A stretch of 64,000 nucleotides of DNA from CAVSMC01 sp963798655 (GTDB lineage: Bacteria; Pseudomonadota; Gammaproteobacteria; Burkholderiales; Casimicrobiaceae): positions 558,001 through 622,000 of the forward strand of contig CAWCUH010000004.1 in the NCBI GenBank assembly GCA_963798655.1. Direction: 5' to 3'. Under the pieces are notes generated by a model. It ran no database searches. It was not told where the DNA came from and saw nothing but the letters and a program-made list of their open reading frames with translations. Below, piece by piece: positions 43,913 through 51,637 of the stretch. The position numbers and the translations under genes are program-made. Positions within the stretch are counted from its first letter, which is position 1. Each line of letters opens with the position of its first letter.

Positions 43913-45022
43913 ATGCGTCATAAGTTTAGCACGGCAATTCGCTTCGTCGCGGCCGCCGCCGCTTGCCTGGTTGTCGTCTGCAGTGCGGCTCGGGCGGACG
44001 ACGCCGCGATCAGCGATACGGCGCCCGACCGCTACACGGTTCAGCGCGGCGATACGCTTTGGGGCATCTCCGGCAAGTTTCTGAAGCAGCCCTGGCGCTG
44101 GCCCGAGATCTGGCGGCTCAACCGCGACCAGATCCACAACCCCCATCTGATCTACCCGGGCGACGTCATCGTGCTCGATCGCAGCGGCAGCGACCCGCGT
44201 CTCGCGCTCGAGCGTGCCGGAGCGCGCGAGACCATACGCGTCTCGCCGAGCACGCGGGCGCTTCCGCTCGAGGCCGAGGCGATCCCGAGCATTCCTCCGA
44301 GCGACATCGAGCCTTTCGTCTCGCGGCCGCTCGTCACCGGCCCCGACGGGCTCGCGAGCGCTCCGGAGATCGTCGCCGGCCGCGACCGCCGCGTCGTGCG
44401 CGGCGAGAACGACGTCGTCTATGTCACCGGCCTCGACCCGAAGCAGGGCGAGGTGCTGAATATCTACCGGCCCGGCCGCGCGCTCACCTCGCCCGTGACC
44501 GGCGAAGTGCTCGGGTACGAGCAGCGCTTCCTCGGCACCGCCCGCGTCGAGCGCTTCGACGAAGTGTCGACCGTGCGCATCGCGTCGGCGATCGAGGAGA
44601 TCTTCATCGGCGACCGGCTGGTGCCGCCCCCGCGCGAACAGTTGCTGAACTACGCGCCGCATCCGCCGTCCGGCATCGTCGACGGCCGGATCATCGCGAC
44701 CGGACGCGACTCGATCGAGGTGGGCCGCGGCTGGGTCGTGACGATCGACAAGGGGCAGCAGGATGGCATCGATATCGGAACGGTGCTCGCGATCTACCGC
44801 GGCGTCGCGCCGATCGCCGACCCGCGCCCGTCGAAGGAGCCCGAATACATCATCCGCTTCCTCGAGCAGACGAAGTTTCGTCGCGATCAGCATTACCTGT
44901 CGATTCCCGACGAGCGCACCGGGCTGATGTTCGTCTTCCGGGTATTCGACCGCGTTTCATACGCGCTCGTTCTCAACACCACCGATCCGGTCAACGTCGG
45001 CGATTTCGTCCGCAAGCCGTGA
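43913..45022 (+). CDS. Exported LysM domain protein
   Basis: 369 residues: signal peptide (about 1-28, LVVVCSAARA), one LysM peptidoglycan-binding domain (about 40-92, YTVQRGDTLWGISGKFLKQPWRWPEIW ... YPGDVIVL), then a beta-rich region of about 270 residues with no clear domain name (VVRGENDVVYVTGLDPKQGE; GWVVTIDKGQQDGIDIGTVL). The gene is conserved between def and dprA in betaproteobacteria. A periplasmic cell-wall-associated role is likely. The GGAGAGG before the ATG is a good ribosome-binding site. Confidence 0.9.
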   Translation: MRHKFSTAIRFVAAAAACLVVVCSAARADDAAISDTAPDRYTVQRGDTLWGISGKFLKQPWRWPEIWRLNRDQIHNPHLIYPGDVIVLDRSGSDPRLALERAGARETIRVSPSTRALPLEAEAIPSIPPSDIEPFVSRPLVTGPDGLASAPEIVAGRDRRVVRGENDVVYVTGLDPKQGEVLNIYRPGRALTSPVTGEVLGYEQRFLGTARVERFDEVSTVRIASAIEEIFIGDRLVPPPREQLLNYAPHPPSGIVDGRIIATGRDSIEVGRGWVVTIDKGQQDGIDIGTVLAIYRGVAPIADPRPSKEPEYIIRFLEQTKFRRDQHYLSIPDERTGLMFVFRVFDRVSYALVLNTTDPVNVGDFVRKP

Positions 45023-45106
45023 GGCCGGCAGGCCGAGAGGCCTAATTACGCGAGGCTCGCGGCGCAGTAGCATCGCGCCGTCGATCCCTCGCTCGCCGTT
45101 TCCGCC

Positions 45107-46199
45107 ATGATCGTCGATGCGCGCGCCCGCGCCTGGGTGCGCCTCAACCTCGCGTGCGTGGCCGCCGCGCCGCTTGCCGCGCTGCTGCGCGCGTTCGGCA
45201 GCGCGCAGGCTGTGGTCGCCGCCCCACCGCGCCAGCGCCATGCCGTCGTCGCGCCGGCCGCAGTCGACCAACTCGATCGCGGGCTCGACCCGGCTCGGTT
45301 CGACGCGGCGGTGGAATGGCTGTCGCAGCCCGATCATTGGCTCGTCGCATGGGACGACGACGATTTCCCGGCGCCGCTGCTCGAATGCGGCGCGCCGCCG
45401 CCGCTGCTCTACGGTGTGGGACGCAGGGCGTTGCTCGCGCAGCCGGCGTTCGCGATCGTCGGCAGTCGCAACGCCACCCCGCAGGGCTGCGCCGACGCCG
45501 AGGCGTTCGCCGCTGCATTGTCGGCGGCAGGCCTCGCGATCGTGAGTGGCCTCGCGCTCGGCATCGACGCCGCCGCGCATCGCGGAGGCTTGTCGCAGGC
45601 GGGGCGAAGCATCGCCGTCGTAGGCACCGGTCCGGATCGCATCTATCCGTCGCGCAACCGCGGCCTCGCGCATGCGCTCGCGGGCGAAGGGCTGCTGCTG
45701 TCCGAGTTCGCGCCCGGCACGCCGCCGCTCAAGTCGAATTTTCCGCAGCGCAATCGCATCATCAGCGGGCTTTCGCGCGGCGTGCTCGTCGTCGAAGCGA
45801 CGCTGTCGTCGGGGTCGCTCATTACCGCGCGGCTCGCCGCGGAGCAGGGGCGTGACGTGTTCGCGCTGCCGGGCTCGATCCACTCGCCGTTCTCGAAAGG
45901 CTGCCACCGGCTCATTCGCGAGGGCGCGAAGCTCGTCGAGACGGCGCAGGACATCGTGGACGAATTGCACATGCCGTCGCTGCGGGCACAGACGACGATC
46001 GGGCCGCGCGAGCCGCCCGTCGACGACCCGACCGCGCATGCCGTGCTGGTCGCCCTTGGGCACGCGCCCTGCCGACGGCGACACGATCGCCGCACGAAGC
46101 GGTCTCGCGGCGTCCAGCGTTCTCGCAACACTGACGGCGCTCGAGCTCGCCGGGCGCGTCGCGTCGTTGCCCGGCGGTCGATACCAAAGAGTAGAGTAA
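45107..46199 (+). pseudogene. dprA: dprA (DNA processing protein A), frameshifted before its C-terminal domain
   Basis: DprA loads RecA on incoming single-stranded DNA in natural transformation. From ATG 45107 the N-terminal part and the Rossmann-like core are intact (FAIVGSRNATPQGCADAEA; GLALGIDAAAHRGGL; GPDRIYPSRN; FPQRNRIISGLSRGVLVVEA). After ALGHAP near 46066 an extra C in a CCC run moves the frame; the remaining winged-helix (DGDTIAARSGLAASSVLATLTALELAG ... LPGGRYQRVE) is in the next frame and ends at 46197-46199. The present frame instead runs on to 46348 with a basic, unrelated tail. The core alone may still function, since the C-terminal domain is absent in some DprA proteins. Confidence 0.8.
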
Positions 46200-46344
46200 G
46201 CGCCCGCTCTCGCGGCCAGACCGCGCTGCCGTGCCCGCGCATACGTGCACATGCTTGGCGCGAACACGGTCCTGCGAACGTTTCCTTGCTTGCGTTTACG
46301 GACCTTCGGTACTATCTGGCGCTCTTTGCACCGCACCAAGCCGC

Positions 46345-49212
46345 GTGAACAAGTCGCTCATCATCGCCGAGAAGCCCTCCGTCGCCGCCGACATCGCGCG
46401 CGCTCTCGGCGGCTTCGCCAAGCACGACGAATACTACGAGAGCGATCGCCATGTGCTCTCGTCGGCGGTCGGGCATCTGCTCGAGATCGGCATGCCCGAG
46501 GCCGAGGAGGTCAAGCGCGGCAAGTGGACGTTCGCACATCTGCCGGCGATCCCGTCGCGCTTCGAGCTCAAGCCGATCGACAAGAACGCGAAGCGCCTCG
46601 CCGCGCTGGTGAAGCTGGTCAAGCGCAAGGATGTCGCCGCATTGATCAACGCATGCGACGCCGGCCGCGAGGGCGAGCTGATCTTTCGCAACATCGTCCA
46701 GTACGCGCGCTCGACGAAGCCGATCCAGAGGCTGTGGCTGCAGTCGATGACGCCGGCGGCGATCCGCGACGCCTTCGCCCGCCTTCGCAGCGACGCCGAG
46801 ATGCGCCCGCTCGCCGACGCCGCCGTGTGCCGGTCGGAGTCCGACTGGCTCGTCGGCATCAACGGCACGCGGGCGATGACGGCGTTCAACTCCAAGTCGG
46901 GCGGCTTCCAGCTCACGACGGTCGGCCGCGTGCAGACGCCGACGCTCGCGATCCTCGTCGAGCGCGAGGAGAAGATCCGCGCGTTCGTGCCGCGCGACTA
47001 TTGGGAGGTCGCGGCGACGTTCGCGGCGAGCGGCGGCGAATACAGGGGCCGCTGGTTCGACGAGGGGTGGAAGAAGCGCGACGACGATGCCGACGCGCGT
47101 GCCGAGCGCGTATGGGACGAGGCGAAGGCGCGCGCCATCGCCGCGAAATGTCTGGGCAAGCCGGGCGTCGTGAGCGAGGAATCGAAGCCGTCGACCCAAG
47201 GCTCGCCGATGCTCTACGACTTGACGAGCCTGCAGCGCGAGGCCAACGGGCGCTTCGGCTTCTCGGCGAAGACCACGCTCGGCCTCGCGCAGTCGCTGTA
47301 CGAAAAGCACAAGGCGCTCACGTATCCCCGAACCGACTCGCGCGCGCTGCCCGAGGATTACCTCGGCACCGTGAAGGCGACGATGGATGCGCTCGGCGAC
47401 TCGAATGCGTACGGCCGCTTCGCCCGCGAGGTCCTGAAGCAGAAGTGGGTGAAGCCGAACAAGCGCATCTTCGACAACGCGAAGGTTTCCGACCACTTCG
47501 CGATCATCCCGACGCTGGTGCAGCCGAGGCATCTGAACGAGCTCGAGGCGAAGCTCTACGATTTCGTCGTCAGGCGCTTCCTCGCGGCGTTCTATCCGGC
47601 GGCCGAGTTTCTCGTAACGACGCGGATCACGCGCGTCGACGGCGAGCCGTTCAAATCGGAAGGCAAGGTGCTGGTCGAGCCGGGATGGCTCGCGGTGTAC
47701 GGCAAGGAAGCGGCCGGCGAGGAGCCCACGCTCGCTCCGGTCAAGCCGAACGAGAAGGTCGCCACCGAGTCGGTCGATGTCGTCGCCAATCGCACGCGTC
47801 CGCCGGCGCGCTTCAACGAGGCGACGCTGCTCTCCGCGATGGAAGGCGCCGGCAAGCTCATCGAGGACGAGGAGCTGCGCGAGGCGATGCGCGAGAAGGG
47901 ACTCGGCACGCCCGCGACGCGCGCGCAGATCATCGAAGGGCTGATCTCCGAGAAATACATCCTGCGCGAAGGCAAGGAGCTGCAGCCGACCGCCAAGGCG
48001 TTCTCGCTGATGACGCTGCTGCACGGCCTCGGCGTGCCCGAGCTCTTCTCACCGGAGCTCACCGCCGACTGGGAATTCCGGCTCGCGCAGATGGAGCGCG
48101 GAAAACTGAAGCGCGAGACGTTCATGCACGACATCGTCGGCATGACGCAGCATATCGTCGGGCAGGCGAAGAACTACGAGAGCGACACGATCCCCGGCGA
48201 CTTCGCGACGCTCCAGTCGCGTTGCCCGAAGTGCGGCGGCGAAGTTCACGAGAAGTACAAGAAGTTCCAGTGCCAGGCCTGCGATTTCGGCTTCTGGAAG
48301 ATCATGGCCGGCCGCCAGCTCGACGTGCCGGAGGTGGAGACGCTGCTCACCGAGCGTCGCGTCGGCCCGCTCGAGGGCTTTCGCAGCAAGATCGGGCGGC
48401 CGTTCGCCGCTTCGATCAAGCTCACCGACGACGACGAAGTGAAGTTCGACTTCCCCGAAGCCGACGACAGCGACGAGGAAGCGCCCGATTTCAGCGGCCA
48501 GTCGCCGCTTGGAGCCTGCCCGAAGTGCCGCTCGAGCGTCTTCGAGACGCCGCACGCGTACGTCTGCGAAAAGGCCGTCGGTCCCGACAGGACCTGCGAT
48601 TTCCGCTCCGGGCGGACGATCCTGCAGCGGCCGATCGAGCGCGAGCAGATTGCGAAGCTGCTTGCAAGCGGCAGGACCGACCTGCTGCAGTTCGTGTCGT
48701 CGCGCACGCGTCGGCCGTTCTCGGCGTTCCTCGTTCGTCAGCCCGATGGCAAGATCGGATTCGAGTTCGAGGCGAAACAGGCGGGCGCGGGCAAATCGAG
48801 GCGCTTCTCGCGCGCACCCGCGGCGATCCGCGTTCTGGGGGCGCATCCGAAGGACAAGAAGCCGATCGAGCTCTTCGCCGGGCGCTACGGCCCGTACGTC
48901 AAGCACGGCGACGTCAACGCGACGCTGCCCGACCGCGAGCGCATGTCGTCGCTGACGCTCGACGAGGCGCTGGGCATTCTCGCCGCGAAGGCCGCGCGCT
49001 CGGACGGCGAGCCGCCGCGTCGCGTCGCGGCTACGTCGCGCGCAACCGCGAAGACGCCGGCCGGCACGGTGAAGAAAACCGCGCGAGCGCCCAGCGCATC
49101 GACGAAGCGCCCGACGGCGAAGCCGGCGGCAGGAAAGCCGGCGCCTGCGAGCGAACGCGCGAGCGGCACGCGCGTCAAACGAACGACGGCGCGCGGCGCA
49201 AAGCGAAGCTAG
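46345..49212 (+). CDS. topB: Type IA DNA topoisomerase (topoisomerase III-like)
   Basis: About 955 residues from a GTG at 46345 that gives NKSLIIAEKPSVAADIARAL. Toprim domain (about 1-150; NACDAGREGELIFR), topoisomerase core with the active-site Tyr in LTYPRTDSRALPEDY (about 329), then zinc-ribbon cysteine pairs (CPKCGGEVHEKY ... CQAC; CPKCRSS ... C) at about 628-760, a C-terminal repeat domain (LFAGRYGPYVKHGDVNATL) and a Lys/Arg/Ala-rich tail. It relaxes negative supercoils by single-strand passage. The name topB follows the usage for this dprA-linked family in betaproteobacteria; TopA is the alternative. Normal in length and motifs. Confidence 0.88.
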   Translation: MNKSLIIAEKPSVAADIARALGGFAKHDEYYESDRHVLSSAVGHLLEIGMPEAEEVKRGKWTFAHLPAIPSRFELKPIDKNAKRLAALVKLVKRKDVAALINACDAGREGELIFRNIVQYARSTKPIQRLWLQSMTPAAIRDAFARLRSDAEMRPLADAAVCRSESDWLVGINGTRAMTAFNSKSGGFQLTTVGRVQTPTLAILVEREEKIRAFVPRDYWEVAATFAASGGEYRGRWFDEGWKKRDDDADARAERVWDEAKARAIAAKCLGKPGVVSEESKPSTQGSPMLYDLTSLQREANGRFGFSAKTTLGLAQSLYEKHKALTYPRTDSRALPEDYLGTVKATMDALGDSNAYGRFAREVLKQKWVKPNKRIFDNAKVSDHFAIIPTLVQPRHLNELEAKLYDFVVRRFLAAFYPAAEFLVTTRITRVDGEPFKSEGKVLVEPGWLAVYGKEAAGEEPTLAPVKPNEKVATESVDVVANRTRPPARFNEATLLSAMEGAGKLIEDEELREAMREKGLGTPATRAQIIEGLISEKYILREGKELQPTAKAFSLMTLLHGLGVPELFSPELTADWEFRLAQMERGKLKRETFMHDIVGMTQHIVGQAKNYESDTIPGDFATLQSRCPKCGGEVHEKYKKFQCQACDFGFWKIMAGRQLDVPEVETLLTERRVGPLEGFRSKIGRPFAASIKLTDDDEVKFDFPEADDSDEEAPDFSGQSPLGACPKCRSSVFETPHAYVCEKAVGPDRTCDFRSGRTILQRPIEREQIAKLLASGRTDLLQFVSSRTRRPFSAFLVRQPDGKIGFEFEAKQAGAGKSRRFSRAPAAIRVLGAHPKDKKPIELFAGRYGPYVKHGDVNATLPDRERMSSLTLDEALGILAAKAARSDGEPPRRVAATSRATAKTPAGTVKKTARAPSASTKRPTAKPAAGKPAPASERASGTRVKRTTARGAKRS

Positions 49213-49245
49213 CCGTCGCTGCCGCGGGCACGCCGGCGCGAACCG

Positions 49246-49446
49246 ATGCAACGTTTTCTGATCATCGCCGGCGTCGTGCTCGTCGTGGTCGGCCTCGCGT
49301 GGCCGTGGCTCGCCGCGCTCGGCCTCGGACGCTTGCCCGGCGACATCCACGTCGAGCGCGACGGCTGGTCGTTCCACTTCCCGCTGATGACCAGCCTGAT
49401 CGTGTCAGTCGTGCTGTCGCTGCTGATCTGGCTCTTCCGTCGCTGA
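49246..49446 (+). CDS. DUF2905 small membrane protein
   Basis: 66 residues with two hydrophobic helices (about 4-22 and 45-63) around the conserved middle LGRLPGDIHVERDGWSFHFPL, the signature of DUF2905. Inner-membrane location, function unknown. It follows the topoisomerase gene by 33 bp and converges on the S8 protease, sharing a palindrome over both stop codons. Confidence 0.9.
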   Translation: MQRFLIIAGVVLVVVGLAWPWLAALGLGRLPGDIHVERDGWSFHFPLMTSLIVSVVLSLLIWLFRR

Positions 49447-49465
49447 GCGCGCCGCGCTCAGCGAC
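49439..49465. other. Perfect 13-bp inverted repeat covering two convergent stop codons
   Basis: GTCGCTGAGCGCG (49439-49451) and CGCGCTCAGCGAC (49453-49465) are exact complements with one base between. The TGA of DUF2905 (49444-49446) and the TGA of the protease (49460-49458) lie at mirror positions. No T run follows, so a two-way hairpin terminator or mRNA-end stabiliser is a possibility rather than a proven one. Confidence 0.7.
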
Positions 49466-51632
49466 AGAGCGTTCCCGCCGGCGCCGCGAAGAGGAAGCGC
49501 GTGATCGGCTTCACGCCGGTGAGCGCGCCGACGCTGTACGTCCATGTGCCGGCGTTGCCGCTCGAGAACGCGAGCGAGGCCAAGCCGACGCCGACCGGCG
49601 CGACGGCCGCCACGTTCCACGGCGCACCGAACGCGGGTCCGCTTACGCGCAGCAACGTACCGCTGAAGCGCCCGGGCGCGCTCTGGTCCATCAGCGCCGC
49701 GAACCACAGCGGCGAGCCGTCGACGTCGTACGTGTACCACGTCGCGTAGACCTGCGTACCCTGCTGCGCGATGTTGATGCCCCAGCCGTTTTCCGCGCTG
49801 TCCCACCAGAGGTCCTGGTAATTGGTCGCCGACGAGAAGTCGGGTGCGCCGCTGTACGTGCACGCCGGAGCCGGAGCCGCAAACGGATATCGCGTGATCG
49901 ACTTCGATTGCGAGACGCTCTTCGCCGTGTACGCGAACGTGCCGTGGCTCGTGTCGGTGAACGTGAGCGTGCCCGCGCCGACGGTGAGCGGCGTCGGCGC
50001 AGGCGCGAACGGGCTCGCGGTGAACGCCGGGCCGTGCAGTTCGACGATGTCTCCGCCGTAGACGCCGGGCGCGCTCTTTTGCGCGAGCATCGCGAGCCAC
50101 GACGCCTTGCCGGTCGCGTCGTACGTGTACCAGGTCAGGTAGATCTGATCGCCCTGATGGGCGAGATTGATGCCCCAGCCGTTTTCGGCGCTGTCCCACC
50201 ACAGGCCTTCGTAGTTCGAGGCGTGCGGCGCGCCGGCGACGGCGGCGCGTACCGCGTTGCCCGCGTCGACGATGCCCGCGCCGCACGTCGCGCTCGTGCA
50301 GTCGGATACCGCCGGAAACGGCTTCGCCGTCGACGTGAGCAGCGCGCGCAGTTGATCGGCGCCAAGATCGGGCGCGGCGGCGAGCACGAGCGCCGCGCTG
50401 CCGGACACCATGGGCGCCGCGAAGCTGGTGCCTCCGGTATTGGTGATCGTGTCGGCGCCGGGTGCCTGCGCGCCCGCATTCGACAACGCGAAGATGCCGT
50501 CGGTGGGCTGGTTGGGCGAGTAGCGACCGCCGGGCGCCGAAATCGTCGCGAGCGCGCCGAAGTTGCTGTAGCGCGCGCGATGGCCGTCCGTCGTCGTCGA
50601 AACGACGGAGATCACGCCCGGGCAGTTTGCCGGCGCGCCGATCTCGCCGGCCTCGTTGCCTGCCGCCGCGACGATCGCGCGAACGCGGCCGGTCGCAAGT
50701 GCGGCGTTGATCGCGCTCGCATAAGACGCCGGGCAGCCGGCCTGCGTGCCGAGGCTCAGGTTGATCACGTGCGCCGGATAGGCGTTCTGCGGCGTGCCGG
50801 CAATCGGAATGCCGGCCGCCCATGCAATCGCGTCGACGACGTCGGACGTCGAGCCGCCGCACTTGCCGAGCACGCGCAGCGGCTCGATCTTCGCGGCCCA
50901 GTCGATGCCGGCCGTCCATTGACCGTTGTTGCCGTTGGCAGCGATGACCCCCGCGACCGACGTGCCGTGCCACGAGCTGTGCGCGGGGCGGCAGTCGACG
51001 CCCGTGAGACCGGCATCGAGATCGGCCTGCGTGACGAAGTCGCCCGGATCGGACGGATCGCCGTCACGGCCGTCGCCGTCCCCGGATCGCAGCGTTTCGC
51101 TCACGAAGTCGTAACCAGGGACGAGGCGGCCGGTGAACTCGACGTGCGGCCGGATTCCGGTATCGAGCACCGCGACGACGACGTCCGGACTGCCGGTCGT
51201 CACGTCCCACGCGCTGAACGCACCGATGCCGGTCGGGCCGTCGGGCAGGTAGTTCTGGGCGTTCAGGAACTCGTCGTTCGGAACCCGAAGCGCATGCACC
51301 GGCAGGTCGACCTCGGCGAACTCGACGTCGGCGCTTGCATTGAGGCGCGCGGCGATCGCCCGCGCTTCGGCGATCGGCCGGGGCGCGTCGAGGCGAACGA
51401 CGTCCATGCCGAGCGCCATGGGCCGCACATGGATGAGCGCGACGCCCGCGTCCGCGGCGAGCCGGGCGACTCGGGAGCTCTGCGCGAGCGCCGCCTTCTG
51501 CGGATCGGCGCGAAACTTGACGATCAGTCTCGAAACGGGCGCCGGCTCGGCCGCCAGCGATCGCGCGGCGCCCGCCGCCGCGAGCGCCGCGAAAGCGAGA
51601 TACAGCATCGCGTGCACGCGAGCGCGCCGCAA
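49458..51632 (-). CDS. Secreted S8 (subtilisin-like) serine protease with two tandem C-terminal repeats
   Basis: 724 residues: signal peptide (about 1-28), an inhibitor-like prodomain (VSRLIVKFRADPQKAAL to about 115), and the peptidase domain with the triad in VVAVLDTGIRPH (Asp), SSWHGTSVAGVIAANG (His) and NTGGTSFAAPMVSGSAAL (Ser). Beyond about residue 480 two copies of a roughly 115-residue module follow, each starting with GLWWDSAENGWGIN or DLWWDSAENGWGIN and holding WYTYD and a final ITR(Y/F)xF; a beta-rich accessory module of unknown name. It is probably a secreted or surface protease. Lies 6 bp downstream of the gyrB stop but is functionally separate. Confidence 0.9.
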   Translation of the reverse strand: MRRARVHAMLYLAFAALAAAGAARSLAAEPAPVSRLIVKFRADPQKAALAQSSRVARLAADAGVALIHVRPMALGMDVVRLDAPRPIAEARAIAARLNASADVEFAEVDLPVHALRVPNDEFLNAQNYLPDGPTGIGAFSAWDVTTGSPDVVVAVLDTGIRPHVEFTGRLVPGYDFVSETLRSGDGDGRDGDPSDPGDFVTQADLDAGLTGVDCRPAHSSWHGTSVAGVIAANGNNGQWTAGIDWAAKIEPLRVLGKCGGSTSDVVDAIAWAAGIPIAGTPQNAYPAHVINLSLGTQAGCPASYASAINAALATGRVRAIVAAAGNEAGEIGAPANCPGVISVVSTTTDGHRARYSNFGALATISAPGGRYSPNQPTDGIFALSNAGAQAPGADTITNTGGTSFAAPMVSGSAALVLAAAPDLGADQLRALLTSTAKPFPAVSDCTSATCGAGIVDAGNAVRAAVAGAPHASNYEGLWWDSAENGWGINLAHQGDQIYLTWYTYDATGKASWLAMLAQKSAPGVYGGDIVELHGPAFTASPFAPAPTPLTVGAGTLTFTDTSHGTFAYTAKSVSQSKSITRYPFAAPAPACTYSGAPDFSSATNYQDLWWDSAENGWGINIAQQGTQVYATWYTYDVDGSPLWFAALMDQSAPGRFSGTLLRVSGPAFGAPWNVAAVAPVGVGLASLAFSSGNAGTWTYSVGALTGVKPITRFLFAAPAGTLCR

Positions 51633-51637
51633 GCGCT

